This document shows positions 41,556 through 50,133 of a DNA stretch of 64,000 nt, piece by piece; the stretch's first letter is position 1; every line of letters starts with the position of its first letter. This DNA comes from Chloroflexota bacterium (lineage in GTDB: Bacteria > Chloroflexota > UBA6077 > FW602-bin22). The stretch lies in the NCBI GenBank assembly GCA_004297775.1, contig SCUE01000030.1:1-64000 (forward strand). Reading direction: 5' to 3'. Both the position numbers and the translations under genes were made by a program. The notes beneath the pieces are model-generated. The model saw nothing but the letters and a program-made list of their open reading frames with translations, had not been told where the DNA came from and did not search any database.

Positions 41556-42557
41556 TTAGGTGGGCGCGGCGAACTCCGGACCGTCGAGCGTCATCGTCAA
41601 CCCAGCCGAGGCTCGATCGAGGGTCGCGATGTCCTCGGGCGACAGCTTCACATCGAGCGCGCCGAGGTTCTCGTCCATCTGGCGATCGGAGTCGGCGCCG
41701 GAGGTGACGCAGGAGATCTCAGTTCGGGAGAGCGCCCATTTCAGGGCGACCTGCGCAACGGTGGCGCTGACGCGCGCGGCGATCTCTTCGACCGAGGTGA
41801 GGACCAACCCCGGCTGGCCGGCCAGGACGCGTTCGAGGTGACCGCGGCGGCGATCTCCCCAGAGGGTGCCGGCCGGCGCCGGTTGCCCGACTTTGTAGGC
41901 GCCGCTGAGTAGCCCGGTCGCGAGCGGCGCGTACGCCATCACGCCGAGGCCGAGCGTGCGCACCATCGGGAACATCTCGTCTTCGAGGCGACGGTTGAGC
42001 AGACTGTATGGGTTCTGGACAGTGATCAGTGACGCGGCGTTGATCCGCTCCTGCGTCCAGAGGGCGTGGCAGACCTGCCAGGCCTGATAGTTGCAGACGC
42101 CGACGTACTGCACTTTCCCGTGCTGGACCAGATCGTCGAGCGCGCGAAATTGCTCTTCGAGCGGTGTCTGGTCGTCGAATGAGTGCAGAAGATAAACGTC
42201 GATGCGGTCGGTGCCCAGTCGATGGAGCGAGCGCTCGACCTCCCTGTAAATGTGGTAGCGCGACGCGCCGCGATCGTTCGGTCCGGGCCCGATCTGCCCG
42301 ACGACCTTGGACGTGATCACGACCTCGTCGCGGACGGACTTGAGCGCGCGTCCGAGGATCTGCTCCGAGTGACCGGCGTAGGCGCGGTCGTCCGCTGGGC
42401 CGTAGATGTTGGCGCAATCGAAGAGGTTGACGCCGCCATCGAACGCGCGGCGAATCAACCGCTCGGCTTCGCGCTCGTCGCGCTGGCCACGCAGGCCCAT
42501 GCCGAGCGCGATGCGGGAGATGCGCAAACCGGACGAACCGAATCGAACGTATTCCAT
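41556..42557 (-). CDS. Aldo/keto reductase
   Basis: A 333-residue NADPH-dependent oxidoreductase of the AKR superfamily. MEYVRFGSSGLRISRIALG opens it. The catalytic tetrad is in LFDCANIYGPADD (Asp, Tyr), VVITSKVVGQIG (Lys) and DVYLLHSFDD (His). The barrel runs through YVGVCNYQAW and the cofactor end ALSRTEISCVTSGADSDRQMDENLGAL. Substrate unresolved; YghZ/Kv-beta-like members act on methylglyoxal or sugars. Monocistronic, converging with the secreted-protein gene. Confidence 0.88.
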   Translation of the reverse strand: MEYVRFGSSGLRISRIALGMGLRGQRDEREAERLIRRAFDGGVNLFDCANIYGPADDRAYAGHSEQILGRALKSVRDEVVITSKVVGQIGPGPNDRGASRYHIYREVERSLHRLGTDRIDVYLLHSFDDQTPLEEQFRALDDLVQHGKVQYVGVCNYQAWQVCHALWTQERINAASLITVQNPYSLLNRRLEDEMFPMVRTLGLGVMAYAPLATGLLSGAYKVGQPAPAGTLWGDRRRGHLERVLAGQPGLVLTSVEEIAARVSATVAQVALKWALSRTEISCVTSGADSDRQMDENLGALDVKLSPEDIATLDRASAGLTMTLDGPEFAAPT

Positions 42558-42620
42558 CGGGCGCGATTATCGCGGGTCTGGCGACCGGTCAGGATGGCGT
42601 CGCATCCAATCAACGCCGGT

Positions 42621-43208
42621 TCAATTTGGGTTGACGCCGGTTGAAAGCACCATCGACGACACGCGATCGCCGAGGTCGCGGTAGTAGACGATGAAGCTAC
42701 CCGGCGCGGCGCCCTTCCAGGGGTCGACTTGCTCGGCATTCTCGGCCGCGAGCCGGAAGCGCGTCGCCAGCGATTCACTGGAGTACTGGTCGTAGCGGCG
42801 CATCGCCCGCGTTTGGAAGTAACCGACCAGGTGTGCGTCGCGCGGGAGATACTCGTTGCTCGCGGTGCGCGCCGCGTCGCGACTCGGCATCTCGACGCCT
42901 GGCCATTGACGTTCGATGTACCAGACGATGTCGTTGGCAAACGACGCGCCGATATTCCCGCCTCGATAGGAGATGAACTGTCCGCGTGCCCGCAGAGGCT
43001 GCCCCTGGATCGACTCCCACTCGTCGCGGAACATCCCCAGTCCACCGGAAGCCAGGGGAGTCGGTGTCGCGCGCGGCGGAGTCCGGACGCGCTCGACGAT
43101 CGGCGGTCGCGGCGGCTCCGGAGTCGCTGGGACCTCGGCGCACGCGTTAGGAATCAGGAAAAGGGCAGATAGTCCGACCAGCCGAGCGATCCACCGCACG
43201 GCGCGCAT
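42621..43208 (-). CDS. Putative lipoprotein, paralogue of the one at 43733
   Basis: A 195-residue protein: signal MRAVRWIARLVGLSALFLIPNACA with a plausible lipobox Cys, a Pro/Thr-rich linker, then SGGLGMFRDEWESIQGQPLR, SFANDIVWYIERQWPG, YFQTRAMRRYDQY and PGSFIVYYRDLGDRVSSMVLSTGVNPN. The same blocks recur in the divergent gene at 43733-44368, so the two are duplicates. ATG 43208 chosen to place the signal peptide first. Function unknown; expected on the outer face of the membrane. Confidence 0.7.
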   Translation of the reverse strand: MRAVRWIARLVGLSALFLIPNACAEVPATPEPPRPPIVERVRTPPRATPTPLASGGLGMFRDEWESIQGQPLRARGQFISYRGGNIGASFANDIVWYIERQWPGVEMPSRDAARTASNEYLPRDAHLVGYFQTRAMRRYDQYSSESLATRFRLAAENAEQVDPWKGAAPGSFIVYYRDLGDRVSSMVLSTGVNPN

Positions 43209-43456
43209 CGTGCCACGAATCGCGTGGCGGCGTCGAGCAAACCGCCGGCCCGCCACCACGGACGCACGTGTGCCGCGACAGGCGTCGGTGCGCCGCCGTA
43301 CGCACATCGCCGCGATGACATATCGGAGCGAGATGAATTCGCCGAACTTATGAAGCGCCATCGTGGATCACCGGAGGGACGTGCGATGAGCGCCGTTCGC
43401 GGCTGGTACGATAGGTTCGACTGGCTGAGGAAGGCGCGTCGATCCGGCGGAGAGAA

Positions 43457-43690
43457 ATGACGGTCGTGACAGAGCTGCATCGAATCACAGTCTCCCCAGA
43501 CGTGTGCGGTGGTCGGCCATGTATTCGTGGCTTGCGCATTCGTGTCAAGGACATCCTGGAGCTTCTCGCTGCCGGTGCATCGCACGATGAGATCTTGAAG
43601 GACTATCCGTATCTCGAGACGGGCGACATCGTCGCGGCTTTGGAGTTTGCGGCGCGCCAAAGCGACCATCTGGTGCTGCGCGCCAGCTGA
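43457..43690 (+). CDS. DUF433 antitoxin
   Basis: A 77-residue DUF433 protein: HRITVSPDVCGGRPCIRGLRIRVKDILELLAAGAS and ILKDYPYLETGDIVAALEFAA are the family's two blocks. GGAGAGAA precedes ATG 43457. The adjacent DUF5615 toxin gene begins in a TGATG overlap but is truncated to 27 codons, so this antitoxin appears orphaned. Confidence 0.85.
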   Translation: MTVVTELHRITVSPDVCGGRPCIRGLRIRVKDILELLAAGASHDEILKDYPYLETGDIVAALEFAARQSDHLVLRAS

Positions 43691-43773
43691 TGCGGTTCCT
43701 GGTGGACGCCCAACTTCCAGCGGTGATCGAGAATGCCTTCGATCGCGGCGATACCCTTGTCGAGATCGAATAG
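43690..43773 (+). pseudogene. DUF5615 toxin reduced to 27 codons
   Basis: Starts MRFLVDAQLPAV exactly where a DUF5615 toxin should begin after DUF433, then jumps to ENAFDRGDTLVEIE and stops. The central PIN-like region, about 80 residues with most catalytic acids, is missing. This looks like an internal deletion leaving the two ends. The next gene's start at 43733 lies inside it. Confidence 0.6.
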
Positions 43774-44368
43774 CGCGCCGCCATACCCGGTCGTATTCGC
43801 GCTCATCGTCGCGCTCGCGCCCTTCGCCTGCGCGCCGCCGATTCCGACCAGCACCCCACCGCGGCCGACGATCGCCGCGCGCGCCAACCCGTCGGCGACC
43901 GCCGAGCCGTTTCGATCCGGTGGGCTCGGACTCTTTCGCGACGAGTTCGAGGCGATGCACGGGCGGGCGTTGCGTGTGACTGGACCAGTCGTCCGTTATC
44001 GCGGCGGCCAGGTCACTGTGACGTTCGCGAACGACATCGTCTGGTTCGTCGAGCGCGAGTGGCCATCCAACGAACTGCCGAGTCCAGATGAGGCACGAGC
44101 CGAAAGTCTGCGCTATCTGCCGGCCGATGCCGCATTCCAGAGCTATCACCAGACCCGCGAGTTCCGCCGGTACGACCTCTACGTCAGCGACGCGCTGTTG
44201 GCGCGCTTCCGCGAGGCCGCCCGCAACGCCGATCCGATCGATCCCTGGATCTCGGCTCGGCCGGGTACGTTCATCGTCTACTACCGCGACAGCGGCGAAG
44301 ATGTCGGCTCGTTCGTAATCTCCACCGGCGTGAACCCGGACGGCAACGATCGAACGCGCTTGCCCTGA
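43733..44368 (+). CDS. Putative lipoprotein, paralogue of the one at 42621
   Basis: A 211-residue protein. Hydrophobic leader PVVFALIVALAPFACAPP with a lipobox-like FACA, a Pro/Ala-rich linker, then SGGLGLFRDEFEAMHGRALR, TFANDIVWFVEREWPS, YHQTREFRRYDLY and PGTFIVYYRDSGEDVGSFVISTGVNPDG. About half the residues align with the divergent gene at 42621-43208. The start ATG 43733 lies in the toxin remnant; a later start cannot be excluded but would cost part of the leader. Function unknown. Confidence 0.7.
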   Translation: MPSIAAIPLSRSNSAPPYPVVFALIVALAPFACAPPIPTSTPPRPTIAARANPSATAEPFRSGGLGLFRDEFEAMHGRALRVTGPVVRYRGGQVTVTFANDIVWFVEREWPSNELPSPDEARAESLRYLPADAAFQSYHQTREFRRYDLYVSDALLARFREAARNADPIDPWISARPGTFIVYYRDSGEDVGSFVISTGVNPDGNDRTRLP

Positions 44369-44435
44369 CTGGCGCCTCGCGCTTGCGCCAGGTGCTCGCC
44401 GACCAGGGCGGTCGGCAGGACCTGGCGCGGCCGCG

Positions 44436-45218
44436 CTACCGGTTCGCCTCGCCGCGGGCGAACATCCACGTCCCGACGACGAGGAACACGACGAAGAGTA
44501 CCGCCGACACGCCGAGGCTGATGGCCGGCGGGTCGATCACCGTCTTTCCGAAGTCGTCGGTGCCCAGGTAGTACGCCGCGCGTGTCAGATCGACCGCGTA
44601 TCGCATCGGCGAGATGCGTGAAGGAATCTCGAGCCACACCGGGAGCGACTGGATCGGGTTGAACACGCCGGCGAGGAAGTATTGCGGCAGGAAGATGAAC
44701 GGAAAGATCTGATTCGCCGCGCGCTGGGAGCGGATGTTCGCCAGCACGATCACGCCAAAGGTGCCCCCGAGCAGGCAGACCGCGATCGACGCCGGAATGA
44801 TGCGGCCGATCTGCGTCAGGTCGAACCTCACCCCGATGAGGACGCCGAAAAGGACGATGCCGACGCCCTGGGCGATCGCGACCGCCGATTCGCCGAGGAT
44901 CTTGCCGATCACGATCGAGTAGCGCGACACCGGCGAAACGAAGATTTCCTGGCTGAAGTCGTTCTCGCGATCTTCGATCAACGAGATGATGCCGAATGCG
45001 GCCGATTGAAACAGCGTCTGGGCGAGGACGCCCGTCATCGTGAACGTCACGAAATCGTAGCCGAGCATCGACCCCAGATTCGCCTGGAGGCTACCGCCCA
45101 GCGCGGCGATGATGACGATCGGGAAGACGAGCGAGGCGACGATCCGAATTCGGTCGCGCGAGAACTTCAGAAGGTCGCGATACGCGATCGTCGCAACCGC
45201 ATTCAACTCATGCATCAT
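44436..45218 (-). CDS. ABC-2 type transporter permease
   Basis: A 260-residue membrane protein with about six hydrophobic spans: VASLVFPIVIIAALGG, FTMTGVLAQTLFQSAAFG, GVGIVLFGVLIGVRF, IIPASIAVCLLGGTFGVIVL, IFPFIFLPQYFLAGVFNP and VSAVLFVVFLVVGTWMF. EDRENDFSQEIFVSPVSR is the conserved coupling loop. It pairs with the ATPase encoded just upstream; starts at ATG 45218 or 45215 overlap that gene's end by about 10 nt. Exports an unknown substrate (drug, lipid or polysaccharide). Confidence 0.86.
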   Translation of the reverse strand: MMHELNAVATIAYRDLLKFSRDRIRIVASLVFPIVIIAALGGSLQANLGSMLGYDFVTFTMTGVLAQTLFQSAAFGIISLIEDRENDFSQEIFVSPVSRYSIVIGKILGESAVAIAQGVGIVLFGVLIGVRFDLTQIGRIIPASIAVCLLGGTFGVIVLANIRSQRAANQIFPFIFLPQYFLAGVFNPIQSLPVWLEIPSRISPMRYAVDLTRAAYYLGTDDFGKTVIDPPAISLGVSAVLFVVFLVVGTWMFARGEANR

Positions 45219-46146
45219 CGCGCTCCACGATCTGCAGGTAGGCATCTTCGAGCGTGGGCAGGTGCGTCTGTACGACCGTCAGCGGCGTCTCGATCGACCG
45301 TAGAATCGCGTGGGCCGAACGACCGTCGACCGGAATGCGTAAGGGTTCGCCCTCCTCGAACGGGATAGCGTGCGAGCGCAATTCAGATCGCAGCGCGTCG
45401 CGATCGGCCGCGTCCACCAGAAGGTACTGAGCCGCCAGATCCGCCTTGACGCGATCCGGAGTGCCGCGCGTAATGATCTTCCCCCGCTTGATGATGCATA
45501 CCTCGTCGGCGCTTTCCGCCTCATCGAGGTAGTGCGTCGTCAGGAATACGGTCGTGCCGCTCGTGGCGCGGACGTTACGGATGTACTCCCAGACGTTCCG
45601 ACGGCTGGCGGGGTCGAGGCCGACGGTCGGCTCGTCGAGGAACAGCACGCGCGGCCGATGGATCAGGCTGCGAATGATCTCGAGCTTCCGTTTCATACCG
45701 CCGGAGTACGTCCGCACTGGTTTGAAGATCTCATCGCCCAGTTGCAGGACCGACGCGAGTTCTTCGACCTGATCGCGATACGCGCGCGGCATCAGTCCGT
45801 AGGTCGGGCGGAACGGATACAGGCCGTACAGAACGGCGTGAAACCGCACGTTCTCCTCAGCCGTCAGATTCTGATCGAGGCTCGGTCGCTGGAAGATGAT
45901 CCCGACCTCGCGGCGAACGGCGGCGGCGTCATGGATGGCATCGTAGCCCGCGATGATGACGCGGCCGGAGGTCGGCACAAGCGTCGTCGTCACGATCGAG
46001 ATCGTGGTTGTCTTGCCGGCGCCATTTGGGCCGAGCAGAACGAAGAACGATCCGGACTCGACGTCGAACGTCACGCCATCGACCGCGTTCGTCTCGGCGC
46101 CGCGATAGCGTTTGACGAGATTTTCGACCGAGATAGCGGGCGGCAC
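45208..46146 (-). CDS. ABC-2 type transporter ATP-binding protein
   Basis: A 312-residue ATPase: Walker A LGPNGAGKTTT near residue 39, Q-loop in GIIFQRPSLDQNLTAEENV, signature YSGGMKRKLEI, Walker B VLFLDEPTVGLDP and H-loop TTHYLDEAE. The DrrA-like C-terminal region follows. First gene of an operon with the permease (overlap). A role in export is implied by the class; substrate unknown. Confidence 0.92.
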   Translation of the reverse strand: MPPAISVENLVKRYRGAETNAVDGVTFDVESGSFFVLLGPNGAGKTTTISIVTTTLVPTSGRVIIAGYDAIHDAAAVRREVGIIFQRPSLDQNLTAEENVRFHAVLYGLYPFRPTYGLMPRAYRDQVEELASVLQLGDEIFKPVRTYSGGMKRKLEIIRSLIHRPRVLFLDEPTVGLDPASRRNVWEYIRNVRATSGTTVFLTTHYLDEAESADEVCIIKRGKIITRGTPDRVKADLAAQYLLVDAADRDALRSELRSHAIPFEEGEPLRIPVDGRSAHAILRSIETPLTVVQTHLPTLEDAYLQIVERDDA

Positions 46147-46255
46147 GGCAGATCAGACGTTAGCGAAACATCTCTGGTTGCGGCGGAATTCGCGATTGTT
46201 CGAGGGCGTGGTTATTCCGTGCCTCATGTTGAATCTCGTATGCGCCGCTGGCAAC

Positions 46256-46282
46256 GGGGGTGGGCGAGACGCCCGCCGCCGC
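46256..46282. repeat. Palindromic repeat family B
   Basis: GTGGGCG-AGA-CGCCCGC (46260-46276) in the divergent region between two ABC loci; one mismatch in the outer stem relative to the copy at 18126. Confidence 0.6.
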
Positions 46283-46349
46283 GCTCGATTCGTCCTTGCC
46301 GAAACGAATGAATTGACAAATGCCCGCTCGGTGCGCCAACGTGACGGGT

Positions 46350-47243
46350 ATGGGAACTGATATCGCGCGTATTCCCCTCCCGGCACGCGTTCCGCCTCGA
46401 GGGCGGATCGGTCGAACTATTGCCCTCACCGCAACCGCGCTCGCGGTCGCCACCGGCGTCCTAGCAACCGGATTCGACGCATCGTCTGCCACGGCCGCCT
46501 TCCTGAGCCAGTTCCGCGTCCAGCGCGTCGCGCCGATCGCCATCGATCACGCCAGCGTCACATCGGCCATGGAGAGCATGGGCCGTCTCGGTACAGTGAC
46601 TGCCGCCGATCGCCAGGCAACGAAGCCAGTCGAGCTTCCGCTCGCCGAGGCTTCGGCCCGCGCCGGACTCGCACCGGCAAATCCGCCGACGTCGGCGATC
46701 CCTGCCGGGTTGGCGCGTCCGACGACCGCGATGGTCAGCAGCGGCGCAACCTCGCGCTTCCGCTTCGAGAAGGCGCGCGCCGATCAGTACCTGCGCGAAA
46801 TCGGGCGGACCGACTTTGCCGTCGCGGACCGATTCGATGGCGCGACGCTCGTCGTGACCACCGCGCCGATCCTCGCCCAACGATGGCAGGGCGCGAAGCC
46901 GGAACAATCCCTGATGATCGTCCAATCGCGCGGCCTCGACGCGACCGTCGAGGGACGCGTCACCTTCGACGAGTTTCGCGACCTGTTGCTGAGCGTGCCG
47001 GGAATGCCAGCCGATGTCGTGCGCCAGTTGCGCGCGTTGCGCGACTGGCGCACGACCCTGCCGGTGCCGATTCCACCGGAAATGGTCTCGCGCGAGGTCG
47101 CGATCGGCGCCACAACCGGTATCGTCGTCGATGGCGGAAAAGTCGGCGCGGCCGTGATCTGGCCGCGTGATGGCGAGATTCGCGGTGTCATGGGCTCGTT
47201 CCCATCGGCCGAGATCGTTCAGATCGCGCGTTCGATCCCGTAG
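46350..47243 (+). CDS. Membrane-anchored DUF4367-like protein upstream of an ABC transporter
   Basis: A 297-residue protein: a basic N-terminus, one hydrophobic segment TIALTATALAVATGVLATG, then AAFLSQFRVQRVAPI, an Ala/Pro-rich linker and a C-terminal domain with TLVVTTAPILAQRW, LLLSVPGMPADVVRQLRAL and IGATTGIVVDGGKVGAAVIWPRDG. It resembles extracytoplasmic domains of DUF4367/anti-sigma-like proteins. The stop is directly followed by the ATPase start, implying an operon; it may sense or assist the transporter. ATG 46350 is preferred; 46320 is possible. Confidence 0.65.
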   Translation: MGTDIARIPLPARVPPRGRIGRTIALTATALAVATGVLATGFDASSATAAFLSQFRVQRVAPIAIDHASVTSAMESMGRLGTVTAADRQATKPVELPLAEASARAGLAPANPPTSAIPAGLARPTTAMVSSGATSRFRFEKARADQYLREIGRTDFAVADRFDGATLVVTTAPILAQRWQGAKPEQSLMIVQSRGLDATVEGRVTFDEFRDLLLSVPGMPADVVRQLRALRDWRTTLPVPIPPEMVSREVAIGATTGIVVDGGKVGAAVIWPRDGEIRGVMGSFPSAEIVQIARSIP

Positions 47244-48161
47244 GTGACGGCGCCGGCGATCGACGCGGTTGGCCTCGGCAAGGAGTACGGCGGCCGCGCG
47301 GTTCTGCGCGACCTGACCCTGACCGTCCAACCCGGTGAAGTCTTCGGCTTCCTCGGTCCGAACGGCGCTGGCAAGACGACCGCCGTCAAGCTGCTCCTCG
47401 GTCTGGCCCGTCCGACCTCGGGTGAAGCGCGCCTTTTCGGCGTACCTTCGACGCAACCGGCGGCGCGCCGAGTAGTCGGCTATCTGCCGGAGACATTTCG
47501 CTTCCACGACTGGATGACCGGCCGCCAGCTTCTCGACTTCCACGCCGATCTGGCCGGCGTCTCGCATACCGATCGAGCCGGGCGCGCCGCGAACGCCCTG
47601 GCCCGAGTTGGGTTAGCGGAACGGGGCGGCGAGCGCATTCGCGGCTACTCGAAGGGCATGACACAGCGGTTGGGCATCGCTCAGGCGCTGGTCGGCGATC
47701 CGCGCCTGGTTGTCCTCGACGAGCCGACGTCGGCGCTCGACCCGATTGGACGCCGCGACATCCGCGATCTCATCCGCGCGCTCCGCGGCGAGGGTGTCGC
47801 GGTCTTCTTGAACTCGCACCTGTTGACCGAGATCGAGATGGTCTGCGACCGCGTCGCCGTGATCGATCAGGGCCGAGTCCTCTACACCGGCTCGCTCGAC
47901 GCGTTGATCGGCGCCGGCCGTGAGATCGAGATCAGCGTCGCGCCGGTCGATCCGCGGCTGGTGGCGATCGTGGCCGATCTGGCCGACGTCATCCGCGTCG
48001 AGGCGAGTTCGATCGTCGTTCGCGTGCAATCCGAGCAGAGCGGCGCGCGGTTGGCGGCCGCGATCGTCGCGGCGGAGTACGAATTACGCGCGTTCGTGCC
48101 GCGGACGCGGTCGCTCGAAGACGCTTTCGTCGATCTCATTCGGCGGGCGCGCGAGTCGTGA
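47244..48161 (+). CDS. ABC transporter ATP-binding protein
   Basis: A 305-residue ATPase: Walker A LGPNGAGKTTAVK near residue 40, signature YSKGMTQRLGIAQAL, Walker B LVVLDEPTSALDPIGRRDI, H-loop NSHLLTEIE. The C-terminal half resembles NatA/CcmA-type exporters. GTG 47244 follows the preceding stop without a gap. The cognate permease starts 127 nt downstream. Confidence 0.92.
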   Translation: MTAPAIDAVGLGKEYGGRAVLRDLTLTVQPGEVFGFLGPNGAGKTTAVKLLLGLARPTSGEARLFGVPSTQPAARRVVGYLPETFRFHDWMTGRQLLDFHADLAGVSHTDRAGRAANALARVGLAERGGERIRGYSKGMTQRLGIAQALVGDPRLVVLDEPTSALDPIGRRDIRDLIRALRGEGVAVFLNSHLLTEIEMVCDRVAVIDQGRVLYTGSLDALIGAGREIEISVAPVDPRLVAIVADLADVIRVEASSIVVRVQSEQSGARLAAAIVAAEYELRAFVPRTRSLEDAFVDLIRRARES

Positions 48162-48288
48162 TGACTTTCGCCGAATCGTCTGTCGCCGACGTCGCCTCGC
48201 CGGAACTGTGCGCGCTGGATCGTCGGCGCGTGACGCGGTTAGCGGGCGCCAATTGTGCTCGCACGCCACACCGCTCGCGGCGTGGCCG

Positions 48289-49146
48289 ATGATCCTCCGC
48301 ATCGCGCGTTTCACTCTGCGCGAACTCGTCAGCCGTCGGGTCGTCGTCGTCGCGCTGGTGCTGAGCGTGGCGTTCGTCGGCCTGTATGCGCTGGCGGCCC
48401 AGTTCATGTACGGCCACGCCGCCGCTGCGCCATCGCCGCGATCGCCAACCGCGCCGGCGGTGACCGAGGTCTTCGCCAATCTATTGGCGATCTTTGGTCT
48501 CTATGCGCTCTATTTCCTGGCCAGTCTCCTGGCGGTGATCGTCGGGGTCGGCTCGGTCTCGGGTGAGGTCGAAAGCGGTACTCTCCACGCCGTCCTCGCT
48601 CGCCCGATGGCGCGTTCATCCTTTCTGCTCGGCCGTTGGCTCGCACTCGCGGCCGCGCTCGTGATCTACGTCGTCTCGATCGCGACCGCGCTCCTCACGG
48701 TTGCCCGGGTTATTTCCGGGTACGAGGCGCCGAACGCGCTCGCGGCCATCGCGCTGCTGTGTCTTGAGGTCGTCCTGGTCTTGTCGGTCGCGATGGCCGG
48801 CAGCACGCGCCTGTCGACTGCCGCCAACGGCGTCGTCGTGATCGGCCTGTTCGGTCTGGCCTGGCTGGCCGGGCTGATCGAGTGGATCGGCACCGCGATC
48901 GGGAATGAGTCGATGCAGGCGATCGGCGTCGCCGTCAGCCTCGTGATGCCGAGCGAAGCGCTCTGGCGGGGCGCATCGTACTTCTTGCAGACGCCGCTCA
49001 TCTTCGCCGCCACGAACGCGGCCGGCGGGCGCGTCCCGTTCGCCGGGTTGTCGCCACCATCGCTGCCGTTCGTCCTGTGGGCGATCGCCTACGCGGCCGG
49101 GCTGCTCGGAGTTGCGATCGGGGTGTTTCGACGCCGGGACCTGTAG
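48289..49146 (+). CDS. ABC transporter permease (ABC-2 type)
   Basis: A 285-residue protein with about six membrane spans: VVVVALVLSVAFVGLYALAA, LLAIFGLYALYFLASLLAVIVG, WLALAAALVIYVVSIATALL, LAAIALLCLEVVLVLSVAM, VVVIGLFGLAWLAGLIEW and PFVLWAIAYAAGLLGVAIGVF. GSVSGEVESGTLHAVLARPMAR is the conserved cytoplasmic loop. ATG 48289 places MILRIARFTLRE at the N-terminus, normal for the family. Partner of the ATPase just upstream. Confidence 0.88.
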   Translation: MILRIARFTLRELVSRRVVVVALVLSVAFVGLYALAAQFMYGHAAAAPSPRSPTAPAVTEVFANLLAIFGLYALYFLASLLAVIVGVGSVSGEVESGTLHAVLARPMARSSFLLGRWLALAAALVIYVVSIATALLTVARVISGYEAPNALAAIALLCLEVVLVLSVAMAGSTRLSTAANGVVVIGLFGLAWLAGLIEWIGTAIGNESMQAIGVAVSLVMPSEALWRGASYFLQTPLIFAATNAAGGRVPFAGLSPPSLPFVLWAIAYAAGLLGVAIGVFRRRDL

Positions 49147-49219
49147 AACGCCTCACTCCCCCGTTCTAACGCCGCCGAAACGCGACGCTCCCTACGCTTC
49201 GTGCGTAGGAGTGGTGGCA

Positions 49220-49630
49220 ATGTCCGGTTTTCGCGCGTTCTTGTTGCGCGGCAACGTCGTCGAGCTGGCGGTCGCGGTCGTCGTTGGCGCCGCGTTCGGC
49301 AACGTCGTGACCGCGCTCGTGACCGGGTTCCTGACTCCCCTGATCGGCGTGTTCGGAGGCATCCCCGACTTCGCCGCCTGGACGTTCGCGATCAACGGCA
49401 GCGTCTTCAAGCCCGGACTCCTTGTGAACGCTCTCATCGCGTTCGTCGTGCTGGCGGCCGTCATCTACTACCTCGTCGTCGTTCCGGCGAACGCGATCGC
49501 CGTTCGCGCGCTGAGGTCGGCCGCGCCAGCCGCTCCGACGACCCGACCCTGCCCGGAGTGTCTGAGCGACATACCGTTGGCCGCGCGGCGCTGCGCTCAC
49601 TGCGCGAGCGTTGTCGCAGGGGAGAGATGA
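49220..49630 (+). CDS. mscL: MscL large-conductance mechanosensitive channel with zinc ribbon
   Basis: A 136-residue channel subunit. First span NVVELAVAVVVGAAFGNVVTALV with the MscL pore pattern, the loop GGIPDFAAWTFAINGSVFKPG, second span LVNALIAFVVLAAVIYYLVVVP. The C-terminus CPECLSDIPLAARRCAHC is a zinc-ribbon not present in E. coli MscL. Opens under membrane tension to release osmolytes. ATG 49220 has TAGGAG upstream; the frame extends to 49112 without conserved sequence. Confidence 0.92.
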   Translation: MSGFRAFLLRGNVVELAVAVVVGAAFGNVVTALVTGFLTPLIGVFGGIPDFAAWTFAINGSVFKPGLLVNALIAFVVLAAVIYYLVVVPANAIAVRALRSAAPAAPTTRPCPECLSDIPLAARRCAHCASVVAGER

Positions 49631-49641
49631 GAGACTTCTGG

Positions 49642-49680
49642 GACGCCCTCACCCTGGCCCTCGCCCAGCCGGGAGAGGGG
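49642..49680 (+). repeat. Palindromic repeat family A
   Basis: GACGCCCTCACCCTGGCCCT followed by CGCCCAGCCGGGAGAGGGG, just after mscL; same opening as the copies at 8286 and 8335 in the glcF-like gene. Confidence 0.65.
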
Positions 49681-49745
49681 AATCATCCGCGCCTGTAACC
49701 GAAACGCAACCGCCGGCGCACGACCGATTCGCTACCGTCCCCGCG

Positions 49746-50051
49746 ATGGCGCGATCCGACATCGAGCAACGCCGGGCGAGTGCGTGGGCTGGCCTCGTCA
49801 GCGAAGTCGCGCGCCCCGAATTGACCGTCGCCGAAGTCGCGAAGGTCCTGCGAGAGAGCCCAGGTTTGATGAGAACGTTCATCAGCACCGGCAATTCCGT
49901 GAAGCTGGCCCGCGCGTCGCTCGCATCGACCCGCGCCGCGCTCGACGGCCGCCCGGGCGACGGCGGCACCGCGCGCGCCTGGGCCGATTGCCTGGAAGAG
50001 ATCCTCAGCCTGACCGAGCGCCTCTGCCAGCGGGTTGGGGCCACCGGCTGA
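49746..50051 (+). CDS. Hypothetical protein, 101 residues
   Basis: A helical protein starting MARSDIEQRRASAWAGLVSE, with VAEVAKVLRESPGLMRTFIST and a C-terminal WADCLEEILSLTERLCQR helix. Composition and start are gene-like; ATG 49746 follows a repeat-containing gap after mscL. No family recognised. Could be a small cytosolic regulator; nothing more can be said. Confidence 0.5.
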   Translation: MARSDIEQRRASAWAGLVSEVARPELTVAEVAKVLRESPGLMRTFISTGNSVKLARASLASTRAALDGRPGDGGTARAWADCLEEILSLTERLCQRVGATG

Positions 50052-50055
50052 GGCT

Positions 50056-50122
50056 GGCCTCATCCTGATCCTCTCCGAGCGGGCGAAGTGACGACCGCCT
50101 GCGAGACGCCCGCGCTCCCAGG
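50056..50122. repeat. Family A and family B repeats side by side
   Basis: A family A-like unit (CTCATCCTGATCCTCTCCGAG, 50061-50081) is followed by a partial family B unit (GCGAGACGCCCGCGCTCCCA, about 50101-50120). This is the only place where the two families lie together; it forms the end of the 3' regions of two convergent genes. Confidence 0.6.
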
Positions 50123-50133
50123 AGAAAGCTCCC

